Made by a program: the position numbers and the translations under genes
DNA from: an uncultured Clostridia bacterium
GTDB lineage: Bacteria; Bacillota; Clostridia; UMGS1810
Length of the DNA stretch: 64,000 nt
Assembly: GCA_934463165.1 (NCBI GenBank)
Contig: CAKSJG010000009.1
Coordinates: 1 to 64,000, forward strand
Reading direction: 5' to 3'
The notes under the pieces: model-generated
The model's input: only the letters and a program-made list of their open reading frames with translations
Told to the model about the DNA's origin: nothing
The model's database searches: none
Part shown: positions 1 through 9,987 of the stretch, piece after piece
Numbering within the stretch: the first letter of the stretch is position 1
Layout: every line of letters begins with the position of its first letter

Positions 1-1
1 T

Positions 2-3000
2 ACACTGCTTAGCGCAGCATCCGGGGATGCGTTTTCACCGTTAACCATGACAAAACCCGGCAATTTGTCATCACCGTGTAATTTTGTGTGGGACGGTCAA
101 GACTTAAGTGACGGTGATATTAAGGACGGAAATATAATCATACTTAAATTTAAGATTGATGAGAACGTGTCGTCCGGAACAAAATGCGATATAAAAGTTT
201 CTTATGTAAGTGGGGATATAGTAGATAAAAATCTTGAGGTTGTATCACCAACATTGGAAAATGGTTATATAGAGGTTATTAATTATCTCCCCGGTGATTT
301 AAACAGTGACAAAAGGGTAAATTCTACCGACATAATAATGCTCCGACGTCATATAGCAGGCAAATATGAGCAGACCATAAATGAACTTGCAGGTGATGTT
401 AATGCAGACGGAAGATTTAATTCAACTGATATAATCATGATCAGACGTTATGTTGCAGACGGTTGTAAAACATTGCCTAACGGATATAATATAATATTGT
501 ATCCCGGAAAATATGATCCTGTGCAGTGTGATCATGACCTGACTGCCGTTGCATATAAGGCTCCCACTATTGAAGAAGAAGGAAATATAGCGTATTGGCA
601 CTGTTCAAAATGTGATAAATATTTTGATGATGTGACAACGTTAAATGAAATCAGTATTGGTGATACCGTTATTCCGAAATTAACTGGTGCATATCACACA
701 ATTTCATACGACATAAGCAACGGTGATGATTATATTGAGCAACAAATACAGATTAAAAATCCCAATCCTGAAATTTATTACGAAGAAAGCGGACTTACAT
801 TGAAAAACATGTCAGTACCCGGATACCGTTTTCTTGGGTGGTATGACGGAGCAGGAAGCAACTCCGAGCAAATAAAGAAAATACCGGTTAATTCAAAGGA
901 TGATTTTGAGTTATATGCACATTGGGAAAAAATAGTTTATACGGTTCAGTTAAAGTCCGATATTTTTATTGATACAAATACTTTGACGTATACGGTTGAT
1001 ACCGGAGTTGCTTTGCCCACTCCGAAACTTAGCAATTATATTTTTACCGGTTGGTCAGACGAGGACGGAAAACTTTATCGTAATACAAAGATTCCTGTCG
1101 GAGCAACGGGGAATATGTATCTTACAGCTAACTGGACAAGTGAGAGAAATAAAACATGGACGAAGAAAAAACTTGACGCACCTATTATTGTTGAAGATGG
1201 AGAAAATATTATTTTTGCATATGAAATAGGTCAGATACAAAACGTACCGCTTTACACAATAAAGGATTTCGGATATATAAGCGGCGATGGAGTAACAAGA
1301 ACTGCTACTGAAAGATATTCATTCAAAACAGATGAAACATTAATGTCAGCATTTTCAAAAACTACATCAAATGCAACGACGGAATCGTCAAGCTGGTCGC
1401 TTTCAAGTTCATGGAACGATGTTACTTCCGTCAATGAACAGTGGGCAAAGGAAAACGGAAAGGATATCGGTCAGGTAGATACGGTAGCAAAAAACAGCGA
1501 AAGCAATTGGAATGTCAGCAGCGGCAGAAGCGGTTCGACAGAAGTATCAAAAATATCTACCAACAATGTAGGCTGGGAAAGTCAGGTTCAGGTAAGCGGA
1601 AGCGATGAACATTCGGAATCTGATGGTACCATACATAGGGAAACCGACAATAAATCATGGAATATAGACGGAAAACTTACATATACGCCCAAAAGCTACT
1701 CTTTAGGTATAGGAGTCGGCGGCGCAAATATAGATGCAAGTACAAGCGGTGGGTTCGGGTTTGAAGTCGGCGGCGGATATGAACATAAGTGGGGAACTGA
1801 GGATGAAACCTCTCACACCGAAACCAACACATCAAGAAGAGGTTTTGAGCTTTCGGGAAAGCAGAATGCATCGATATCCGGTACAAAATCAGCAACGCAA
1901 ACAGCATCGTGGAACAGTAATGAAAGCTATGGAGGTAGTAACAGTATAAGTCAGAGTGCATCAACTTCTGTTAATCTTTCTGAAAAGATCAGTCAGGCAT
2001 ACGGATACGGACATGAATATGCAAAGGGCGAAGAACAAAGCCAGCAGCAGGGTCTTACATCAACACAGTCATATGAGGACGGATATTCTTCATCTGTAAC
2101 ATATTCGAAAATAGCAGAGACAGAAAAGGAAGCTACATGGACAACACAGTCAACAAAACCCGGATATCACAGATGGATTGTTGCGGGAACTGCTCATGTA
2201 TTTGGTGTTGTAGGATATAACATGCTGACGAAATCATATTATGTATATACATACAGTGTAATGGACGATGAAACGCATGAGTTTGAGGATTATTCATATA
2301 CATCTGCACAGTATAATGATAATGAAAACGGAGTTATTCCATTTGAAATACCGTACGATGTTGCAGATTATGTATCAAAGCGCACCTGCGCGTCTGACGG
2401 TTTGAAAGTCAATATTGATACCGGTATGGTTACGGAATACACAGGAACGGATACATGTGTTGTTATTCCTGAATATTTTAATACCGGTTCGGGTGATATA
2501 GTGAAAATAACCGGAATAGATACAAATGCTTTCAGAGGCAATACAAATATTGAGGCTGTTGAGCTTTCAGACTTCATTACGGAAATTCCGGATTATGCAT
2601 TTGAAGGGTGTACATCATTAATTGGTGTAACAGGCGGAAATATAACAAAAATAGGTGAGGGTGCGTTCAGTGGGTGTACCTCGGCAAAAGAATGCGGGGT
2701 TAATTCTCAAGTTACATATCTTGGAGAAAATGCATTCAGAAATGTCGGCGGTGTTATCGTTAATGCTGCAAATGCCGATGTTGTTTTGGCAGCTGTAAAT
2801 TCAGGTGCCGATGAAATTGTTATCAGCCTTGAATATATAGAAGATGATTCTTGCCCGGAAAATATTACAATTAATGTGCCTGAGGGAACAAGATACTTTG
2901 AACTTAACGGAAAGAAGGATACTGTCTATAAAAATATTTCTGTTGAATCTTATGCAGATGTAACGGCAATTAACAGAGTCAGCTTTGAGTGCAACGGAAA

Positions 3001-4165
3001 GACAGCATTAAAGTTAGCGTCAAATAATGTCATACTGAATCAGGTTTCGGCTCAATCTAACGGTCTTACTGCAGTATTTTTGGCAGATGAAGCAAGAATT
3101 GGTCTTCAGGGATCAGTCTCATTTGTGTCTGATAATGATATTGCAATGCTTTGCAGGCAGATTGAGCTTTATGAGGCAAATGATAAGGTTGTGGGTAACC
3201 TTTCTGTTGTTAAAAAAGCATTGGCATGCGCTGATGTAGTAAACAGTGAATTAATGACCGGTGATATTACTGTTATTGAGAATGAACAGTTTGAAAATTA
3301 TTTGAATTCCAGAAGGGTTACGTTTGATATAAACGGTGGAAGCGGTAATTATGAATCAATATTGGTTCCGTATATGGGGGCTTATGGTGAGCTGCCGAGG
3401 CCAAGCCGAGATTATTACACATTTGCCGGTTGGTATACCGATGTCAATGGTGGAGATGAAGTAACAGAAACAAGTATAATGACGTCGTTCACGGATGTAA
3501 CTTTATATGCTCACTGGACGCCTAACAGCGTATCTGATTGGAGACCGGTATCCGAATTGCCGCCCGATTCTGAAGTAGTGGGAAGAAAATGGACGTATTC
3601 GCAAACATACTATACAACATCCTCATCTTCGTCGTTAGGTGGCTGGACCAGATACAACTCGACATGGGTTTGGAGCGATTACGGCGGTTGGAGTAATTGG
3701 CAGGACAGTTACGTAAGCGGAAATGATTACAGGCAAGTTGATACTCAGTCGGTTATATCAGGATATAATACAAAAACTCAATGGCTTTACTCCCGCGCAA
3801 GAAGTCCGCGCGGAAGTGTTGCATACGGTTGGAAAAGTGGGGATTGCACTGTCATAGAAGGCACCGGATGGCTTGACAGTCCGCTGCCTCATCAAGCAGA
3901 TCACAGTTGCGGCCCGGCATACGGAAAAGGATTTAGAAATAAAGACGGAGTTGTGTACTCAGGAATATACTGGTATAATGAAACAACCCAAGTGGTAACC
4001 GACTATAATTCTCCGATATATAAAACTCAATACCGTTACCGTGACAGGTATCAAATATACACATATTATTATACTAAAACCGAAAAAGGCAAAGAGTCAA
4101 CATCATACCCTACGGGAGATAATATATCTGATATTCAGGAATATGTTCAATACAGAACAAAGTGA
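2..4165 (+). CDS. Giant secreted cohesin-dockerin-LRR surface protein, 5' truncated by window
   Basis: The reading frame is open to the first bases of the window, so the true start and signal peptide lie outside it. Numbering from the Met at 47, a C-terminal part of a cohesin (1-80) matches the cohesins of the next gene. A type I dockerin follows (about 82-145) with two calcium loops, DLNSDKRVNS and DVNADGRFNS. Then come InlB/Listeria-Bacteroides-type repeats (about 220-365, motifs FLGWYDG and YAHWEK), a long Ser/Thr/Asn-rich beta-like region (about 400-730), BspA-type leucine-rich repeats (about 790-930), another InlB-like repeat (about 1105-1180) and a Trp/Tyr-rich tail ending in IQEYVQYRTK. 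Its role is probably adhesion or scaffold assembly at the cell surface (inference). The Ser-rich part matches nothing I can name. Confidence 0.8.
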   Translation, partial: TLLSAASGDAFSPLTMTKPGNLSSPCNFVWDGQDLSDGDIKDGNIIILKFKIDENVSSGTKCDIKVSYVSGDIVDKNLEVVSPTLENGYIEVINYLPGDLNSDKRVNSTDIIMLRRHIAGKYEQTINELAGDVNADGRFNSTDIIMIRRYVADGCKTLPNGYNIILYPGKYDPVQCDHDLTAVAYKAPTIEEEGNIAYWHCSKCDKYFDDVTTLNEISIGDTVIPKLTGAYHTISYDISNGDDYIEQQIQIKNPNPEIYYEESGLTLKNMSVPGYRFLGWYDGAGSNSEQIKKIPVNSKDDFELYAHWEKIVYTVQLKSDIFIDTNTLTYTVDTGVALPTPKLSNYIFTGWSDEDGKLYRNTKIPVGATGNMYLTANWTSERNKTWTKKKLDAPIIVEDGENIIFAYEIGQIQNVPLYTIKDFGYISGDGVTRTATERYSFKTDETLMSAFSKTTSNATTESSSWSLSSSWNDVTSVNEQWAKENGKDIGQVDTVAKNSESNWNVSSGRSGSTEVSKISTNNVGWESQVQVSGSDEHSESDGTIHRETDNKSWNIDGKLTYTPKSYSLGIGVGGANIDASTSGGFGFEVGGGYEHKWGTEDETSHTETNTSRRGFELSGKQNASISGTKSATQTASWNSNESYGGSNSISQSASTSVNLSEKISQAYGYGHEYAKGEEQSQQQGLTSTQSYEDGYSSSVTYSKIAETEKEATWTTQSTKPGYHRWIVAGTAHVFGVVGYNMLTKSYYVYTYSVMDDETHEFEDYSYTSAQYNDNENGVIPFEIPYDVADYVSKRTCASDGLKVNIDTGMVTEYTGTDTCVVIPEYFNTGSGDIVKITGIDTNAFRGNTNIEAVELSDFITEIPDYAFEGCTSLIGVTGGNITKIGEGAFSGCTSAKECGVNSQVTYLGENAFRNVGGVIVNAANADVVLAAVNSGADEIVISLEYIEDDSCPENITINVPEGTRYFELNGKKDTVYKNISVESYADVTAINRVSFECNGKTALKLASNNVILNQVSAQSNGLTAVFLADEARIGLQGSVSFVSDNDIAMLCRQIELYEANDKVVGNLSVVKKALACADVVNSELMTGDITVIENEQFENYLNSRRVTFDINGGSGNYESILVPYMGAYGELPRPSRDYYTFAGWYTDVNGGDEVTETSIMTSFTDVTLYAHWTPNSVSDWRPVSELPPDSEVVGRKWTYSQTYYTTSSSSSLGGWTRYNSTWVWSDYGGWSNWQDSYVSGNDYRQVDTQSVISGYNTKTQWLYSRARSPRGSVAYGWKSGDCTVIEGTGWLDSPLPHQADHSCGPAYGKGFRNKDGVVYSGIYWYNETTQVVTDYNSPIYKTQYRYRDRYQIYTYYYTKTEKGKESTSYPTGDNISDIQEYVQYRTK

Positions 4166-4243
4166 CAAATTAAATAATGTAAAATATAAAGGCGGATATG
4201 TGCACACTATGCACATATCCGCACATAATGCGAGGTGGATTTC

Positions 4244-5386
4244 TTGAAGAAAAAAATAAATAAATTTATTGTTTTATTGCTTATGTGTTTGATTCTTATT
4301 CCTGTCGGTGTTGTTTATGCCGATGAAGTGCAAATAAGCATAGATGATATAAATGCAGAGGGTGGTCAAACTGTAGAAGTTCCGATAATTTTATCGGGGA
4401 ATACCGGAATATGCGGAGCAAACATAAATATTTTTTATGACAAAAACTTAAAATTAATTGATATTACTAAAGGATCGGCATTAGAAAATATGACTATGAC
4501 AAAACCGGGTGATATTAATTCCAATCCGTTTACCATTGTATGGGATGCAATGGAGAACGATTCAACGAATGGTACTATAGCTGTTTTAAAATTTGTGACT
4601 CCAAATGTTAACGGAAAATATAATATAAATATTTCGTACAGAGACGGAGATATTGTAGACGGCAATCTGTCTCCGATTAATGCATCAATTAAAAACGGCA
4701 GTATAAGCGTAGAATCGGGTAATGTACCCGTTCCTACATTCGGAACAACAATTTCTGTTGATTCGGTCGCCTCAAAACTTGGCGATAGCTTTACTGTACC
4801 GATAAGAATTTCCGGTAATACCGGAATTTGCGGAGCTACTTTGACTGTTAATTACAACTCGTCTTTGAAACTTACGGATATTACAAATGGTGAGGCTCTT
4901 TCCACACTTGTTATGACAAGACCCGGGAGCTACTCATCATGTCCGTTTGTACTTGTTTGGGACGGGTTGGAATCGGATGATTCTGATGGTGTTATAGCAT
5001 ACCTTACATTTTCTGCGCCGAATAATCCGGGAATCTATGATATAGCCGTGTCATTTAATGCCGGAGATATAGTAGATGAAAATTTAAATCCTATCAAGGC
5101 AAACATTATTCAAGGTGATGTTAACGTAACTGACGGAGAGTTTGTAACGGTTAATTTAGATGAACAGAATTATATTCTGATAAGTGATAAAAAAGAATCG
5201 GGAATTATATTAATTTCTTATTATAATAAAGAAGGAAAAATAATATCATTTGATATTTTGAATAACATAAACGGTAAAGTGAGTGCTGTTTCTCCACAAA
5301 ATACTGTTAAAGCAAAGTTGATGTGGTGGAGTGAATTTAATACACTAAAACCGCTTTGCGATGTAAAAAATATAGGGGCAAAATAG
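4244..5386 (+). CDS. Secreted protein with two cohesin domains
   Basis: An upstream in-frame GTG at 4235 lies inside the ribosome site GAGGTGG (4232-4238), so the TTG at 4244, five bases after it, is the better start and gives MKKKINKF. A signal peptide ends near VVYA. Two cohesin-type domains follow (about residues 27-155 and 165-290), each with a GNTGICGA turn and a GDIVD motif. Cohesins bind dockerins, and the preceding gene carries both a cohesin and a dockerin, so the two products may assemble together (inference). The last 80 residues (ILISYYNKEG ... WWSEFNTLKPL) form a small domain that recurs in three other secreted proteins of this window. No sortase motif, SLH domain or membrane anchor is visible. 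Confidence 0.85.
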   Translation: MKKKINKFIVLLLMCLILIPVGVVYADEVQISIDDINAEGGQTVEVPIILSGNTGICGANINIFYDKNLKLIDITKGSALENMTMTKPGDINSNPFTIVWDAMENDSTNGTIAVLKFVTPNVNGKYNINISYRDGDIVDGNLSPINASIKNGSISVESGNVPVPTFGTTISVDSVASKLGDSFTVPIRISGNTGICGATLTVNYNSSLKLTDITNGEALSTLVMTRPGSYSSCPFVLVWDGLESDDSDGVIAYLTFSAPNNPGIYDIAVSFNAGDIVDENLNPIKANIIQGDVNVTDGEFVTVNLDEQNYILISDKKESGIILISYYNKEGKIISFDILNNINGKVSAVSPQNTVKAKLMWWSEFNTLKPLCDVKNIGAK

Positions 5387-5409
5387 TGTTATGCGGAGGT
5401 CAAAAACAA

Positions 5410-7218
5410 ATGATATTACAGAAGAGAATCAAGAAACTTATTGCAGCGGTAATTATTATTCAGTTAATTATTTCGCTTGGCGCAATGACAGCAGGCGCAT
5501 CGGATAAAATTAATACGGAAGATGATGCCGTTATTCAAAGCAACGAAGAAGCAAATGAAAATAAAGCGGAATCTCAAACGGAAACATCGGATGAATCGGA
5601 CGAAAAAACGGATAAAGAAAATGTTGAAACTACCGGCGAAAAAGAGATACAATCGGAATCGGATGCCGATAAAACATACACGGTTGTATTTAAGGACGGA
5701 GACACCGAACTTGCATCCTTTGAACTTAAAAAGGGAGAAACAGTACCTGATATTCCGTCAAATGACAAAAGCGGCAGCGCAATATTGGGCTGGATATGTG
5801 ACGGTGTATTCATGAAAGATGTTTCGGATGCAAAATGTATCGGCGATACAGTTTACAGTGTTTGGAAATCTCCGTTAAAAAAATATGACGAACATATTCA
5901 GTATATGAGCGGAATAAACGGTGCGTTTAAACCGAACGAATATATAACAAGAGCACAATTTTGTGTTATTCTTGACAGATTGTATCAACTTACCGATAAT
6001 TTATGCGGCGGAAAATATACGGATATTTCCGAAGGACAATGGTACAGTGAAAGCATATATAACGTTACATCATCGGCAATGATGGGCGGTTATCCCGACG
6101 GGAGTTTTAAACCCGAAAATCCGATGACAAGAGCCGAATTTGTCGCGGTTATGTGTAAATTATATGAGGTTAAGCTTTCAAATTCCGAATTTAATGACAT
6201 TGAATCACATTGGGCCGAAAATGAAATAAAGTTTGCCGCAGACAGCGGTTGGATAAACGGATACAGTGACGGATCATTTAAGCCCGATTCGTTTATGACC
6301 CGTGCCGAGACATGCGCCGTAATGAACAGAATATTGGAAAGAAGCGCATGGGGCAGCACGGAATTGCTTGTAAGCAAATCGGCTCATCCGTTTTATGATG
6401 TCGGTGTAAATGATTGGTTTTTCAGCGATGTGGCTGAAGCGACAACAATGCATTCTCACACAAAATCAGATGGCGGCGAGCAGTGGACAGACTTTACATA
6501 TTTACCCAACGGATATTACGAGGGTATAACCTTACTGGATGACCGCCTGTTATATACGGATAAAAACGGCCAGTTTGCATATTTAAATCCGTATTCATTT
6601 ATGAATATAAACGAAAAGATTTATTATATAGACGGTAACGGCAGTATATTTATGCCGATCGGGCTGAACAACATAAATAACGATTTGTATTATTTTTCAG
6701 CTGATCATTCGGTTTTGTGCAATGATTTTTACGGAAATCTGTATTTTGGCAGCGACGGTAAATACACATGCGGAGACGAAAATCTTGATGAACTTGTAAA
6801 GGCGGCTCTTGCGGAATGCACAAATGACAGTATGACACAAAGTGAAAAATTGAGAGCGGCATATTTATACATACGTGATAATTATAAATATTTAAACAGG
6901 AGTCACCATCCGCGCGGTGCGTCTTACTTTGTCAGAGAAAGCGCGGAGTTTATGTTTAAGAATAAAAAGGGAAATTGCTATTGCTTTGCTTCGTGTTTTT
7001 TCTTAATGGCACAACGGTTGGGCTATGAAGACGCATATATTGTGTCGGGCGGCGTAGGAACTAATAATTCCGATCATGCATGGGTTATGATTTATTCTAA
7101 GATTTATGATGTGGAGCTTGAATATGCGTATCTGTATCGTTATGCAAACCGTCATAACTACAATCTGTATAATATGACTGTTGGCAAAACGCCTTTCGTA
7201 TATTATTTTCCGTATTAA
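5410..7218 (+). CDS. SLH-domain protein with transglutaminase-like domain
   Basis: The start at 5410 is chosen for GCGGAGG (5392-5398) about ten bases upstream. A signal peptide (1-30) is followed by an acidic Glu/Asn/Lys linker, an InlB-like beta domain (about 78-140) and three SLH repeats (about 155-310, motifs ITRAQF, MTRAEF, MTRAET with NGYSDGSFKP). SLH repeats normally hold proteins on pyruvylated wall polymer. The C-terminal part is a transglutaminase-like cysteine-peptidase fold: Cys523 in GNCYCFA, His556 in SDHAWV and a downstream Asp in YDVELEY fit the Cys-His-Asp triad. It sits 23 bp after the cohesin gene, likely in the same operon. The substrate is unknown; cross-linking or cutting of surface proteins is possible. 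Confidence 0.85.
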   Translation: MILQKRIKKLIAAVIIIQLIISLGAMTAGASDKINTEDDAVIQSNEEANENKAESQTETSDESDEKTDKENVETTGEKEIQSESDADKTYTVVFKDGDTELASFELKKGETVPDIPSNDKSGSAILGWICDGVFMKDVSDAKCIGDTVYSVWKSPLKKYDEHIQYMSGINGAFKPNEYITRAQFCVILDRLYQLTDNLCGGKYTDISEGQWYSESIYNVTSSAMMGGYPDGSFKPENPMTRAEFVAVMCKLYEVKLSNSEFNDIESHWAENEIKFAADSGWINGYSDGSFKPDSFMTRAETCAVMNRILERSAWGSTELLVSKSAHPFYDVGVNDWFFSDVAEATTMHSHTKSDGGEQWTDFTYLPNGYYEGITLLDDRLLYTDKNGQFAYLNPYSFMNINEKIYYIDGNGSIFMPIGLNNINNDLYYFSADHSVLCNDFYGNLYFGSDGKYTCGDENLDELVKAALAECTNDSMTQSEKLRAAYLYIRDNYKYLNRSHHPRGASYFVRESAEFMFKNKKGNCYCFASCFFLMAQRLGYEDAYIVSGGVGTNNSDHAWVMIYSKIYDVELEYAYLYRYANRHNYNLYNMTVGKTPFVYYFPY

Positions 7219-7255
7219 TAAGCCCGTCTGATAATTGTCAATAGGAGGACAGAAG

Positions 7256-8647
7256 ATGAATTTCAGTTCGCCCGTATTTGTTTTTGCTTTTTTGCCGGTC
7301 ATATTTCTTTTGAACGGCTTGCGCAAAAATATAAAATATAAAAACTATGTGCTTACGGCAGGAAGTCTTTTATTTTATTCTGCCTGCAGATTGGATTGGT
7401 TTCTGATTCTCATAGTATCGATAGTTTTTAACTATTTTGCAGGGTTATTGGTTGCAAATGAAAAGTTCAATCGCAAGCTTGTATTAATTTCGGCGGTAAC
7501 GGTAAATATTTCGGTATTGTTTGTATTTAAGTATATGAACTTTTTTACAGGTATATTGTCCGGCATAAGCTTTATGAATATAAAGCCGACAAATATACCG
7601 CTTCCGATAGGAATATCTTTTTTTACGTTTCAGTGCCTCAGCTATGTTGTTGATGTTTACAGAGATCCTGTGCAAAAAGCAAATAATATTTCAAAATTGA
7701 TATTATACATATCGTTTTTTCCGCAGCTTATTGCGGGGCCCATTATAAAATATTCGGATATTAGCGGGCAAATAGATTTCCGGAAGGAAGATTATACCGG
7801 TACCGTTAAGGGCATTAAACGTTTTGCGGTCGGGTTATCAAAGAAAATGTTTTTGGCAAATATATTGGGTGAAGCAGCTGACGCGGTGTACTCTCTCGGT
7901 GCGGCGGATGTGAACTTTCAAATTGCGTGGGTGGGAGTTATTTGTTACACACTTCAGATTTATTTTGACTTCAGCGGTTACAGCGACATGGCAATAGGAA
8001 TGGGAAATATGTTTGGTTTTAAAATCAAAGAAAATTTCAATTATCCTTATTGTGCTTCATCGGTAAAGGATTTCTGGAGAAGGTGGCACATATCGCTTTC
8101 TTCATGGTTCAGAGATTATTTGTATATTCCTATCGGCGGCAACAGAAAGGGTATACGAAGAACGAGATTAAACAAAATAATAGTATTCTTTTTTACGGGA
8201 ATGTGGCACGGTGCAAACTGGACGTTTATTATCTGGGGCTTGTGGCATGCATTTGCCCTGACAACGGAAGACATTGTTAAGAAAAAAATCAGAATTCCTA
8301 ATATTGTCGGGCGTATTTACACTCTTGCGGTTGTATGTATAGGATTTATGCTTTTCAGATCAGAAAATCTTACGTAGGCATTTAATATGCTCCGTTCTAT
8401 GTTTTCAAGCTTTGAAACGGGAGAAAAATACAAAATAATTGTGTGTAATCTTCTTACTCCGTCTGTTATCTTTTGCTTGACCGTGTCAATATTGGTGTCA
8501 ATGCCTGTTGCGGATAAAATAAACATATTAAAAAGGTTAAAGAAAAACGAGTTTGTTTCCGTATTTACGGTTTTTGTACTTATGGTTTTGTGTATGCTTA
8601 AGTTGGCAACGGGTTCGTTTAATCCGTTTATTTACACTCAGTTTTAG
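7256..8647 (+). pseudogene. MBOAT-family O-acyltransferase (AlgI-like) interrupted by in-frame TAG
   Basis: From the ATG at 7256 (AGGAGGA at 7243-7249) the frame reads an AlgI/PatA-type membrane O-acyltransferase with many hydrophobic segments, the motif DFWRRWHISLSSWFRDYL and the catalytic-region His318 in GMWHGANW. At 8375-8377 there is a TAG. The same frame then continues without any shift for another 90 codons and ends in FNPFIYTQF, the usual C-terminal ending of this family, at a second TAG (8645-8647). One C-to-T change (CAG to TAG) would explain it. Either the protein stops at 373 residues and loses its last membrane helices, or the codon is read through or is a base-call error. The partner gene downstream is intact. 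The family transfers acyl groups, typically acetyl, onto extracellular glycans. Confidence 0.85.
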
Positions 8648-8655
8648 GAGGGATT

Positions 8656-9987
8656 ATGAACAGAAATAAAATTATTACCGTGCTTTTTTTTATAATGTGT
8701 TCGGTACCGTTTTTAACAATGTTTATCCCGGGGATGTCGTGGAATTCAAAACTTGAGGGTGTTGTATCGGTGCCGCGGCTGTATGATGAAAACAAAAAAA
8801 TAAATGTAAACTGTCCGAGTGAGTTTTGTGAATATTTTAACCGCCGAATAGGCTTAAGAAAACAGATGGTTACGATGTATAACAAACTGTTTGTCGGCAT
8901 TTTTCGAGAATCACCCGATAAAGATGTAATTGCGGGTAAGGACGGCTGGCTCTTTTACGGCAGAACACTCGGCGACTATGAGGGAACGGATTGTTTATCC
9001 GATAAGGAGCTCAGAGACATATCGAAAACGCTTTCGTTGCTTGATGAAAATTGCAGACGGAATAATATTGATTTTGTATTTACCGTCGCTCCAAATAAAA
9101 ATTCTCTCTATTCTGAGTTTATGCCGGATTATTATCCTAAGAGTAAAGTAAGCTCTGATGCAGAGCGACTTAATTTCTTTTTAAAAAAGAATAATATAAA
9201 ATATGTTGATTTGTTTTCGGAATTTAAATCGCAAAATAAGATATTGTACAGAAAAACAGATTCACATTGGACAAATGATGGGGCAGGACTTGCTGCAGAT
9301 GCGATATTGAAGATGTTCGGGATGAATCACAAACAGTACTTCGGAAGAAGCACCGAAAATACAAATTCCGAAAACGGTGATTTGTTTGAAATGCTTTACC
9401 CGGATGCACATGATAACGGCACTGATACCAAATATACGGATAAGCTTGATTTTAACTATGCACGGCAAATAAGATCGGTTGAGGATAATTTTATATATAC
9501 AAATTCTTCAGGAGGCAGCGGCAGTCTGCTTATGTTTCGTGATTCGTTTGGAAATGCACTCCACTTATTTATGGCGGATGCTTTCGGTAATGCATGCTTT
9601 ACGCGTGCTTTGCCGTATGATATGAATCTTGCCGAACAAAATCAATCTGATAAGGTACTTATAGAGATAGTTGAAAGAAATCTGGATTGGATTTTGAAAA
9701 ATCCTCCGATTTTTGATGCGCCGTTAAGGGACATCGGCAAATTTGATTGTGAGGATATTACTTCCCGGGTGAGTTACAGTTGTAATCGAATTGATACTGC
9801 AAAACAGTATATGAAAATCAGCGGTAATTTAAAAACCCGATTTGATTACGAAAGTATATATGTGTCTGTCGGGGAAAATGTTTATGAGGCAACTCCCGCT
9901 GTCGATATGGGGTTTACCGCATATATACCGTATGCAGATGAAAACAGCGATATTAAAATATTGATAAAAAAGGATGGACAAAAATGA
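8656..9987 (+). CDS. AlgJ/AlgX-like DHHW-family SGNH O-acetylation protein
   Basis: A good ribosome site (TTAGGAGGG) precedes the ATG, nine bases after the MBOAT frame ends. The N-terminus has one signal-anchor helix. The body carries the family's TDSHWTNDG motif (Asp202, His204) and FRDSFGN, which supplies the probable nucleophilic Ser. Such proteins work with MBOAT acyltransferases to move acetyl groups to exported polysaccharide (known for alginate and wall glycans). Here the target glycan is not evident. The gene is full length at 443 residues with no sign of decay, although its MBOAT partner has a stop codon. It overlaps the next gene by four bases (ATGA), so the two are translationally coupled. 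Confidence 0.8.
   Translation: MNRNKIITVLFFIMCSVPFLTMFIPGMSWNSKLEGVVSVPRLYDENKKINVNCPSEFCEYFNRRIGLRKQMVTMYNKLFVGIFRESPDKDVIAGKDGWLFYGRTLGDYEGTDCLSDKELRDISKTLSLLDENCRRNNIDFVFTVAPNKNSLYSEFMPDYYPKSKVSSDAERLNFFLKKNNIKYVDLFSEFKSQNKILYRKTDSHWTNDGAGLAADAILKMFGMNHKQYFGRSTENTNSENGDLFEMLYPDAHDNGTDTKYTDKLDFNYARQIRSVEDNFIYTNSSGGSGSLLMFRDSFGNALHLFMADAFGNACFTRALPYDMNLAEQNQSDKVLIEIVERNLDWILKNPPIFDAPLRDIGKFDCEDITSRVSYSCNRIDTAKQYMKISGNLKTRFDYESIYVSVGENVYEATPAVDMGFTAYIPYADENSDIKILIKKDGQK

Noticed and set aside
8375..8377. TAG as a recoded sense codon (e.g. pyrrolysine)
   Set aside because: TAG ends several intact genes in the window (5386, 20501, 55989, and the same frame at 8647), and no pyl genes are visible.
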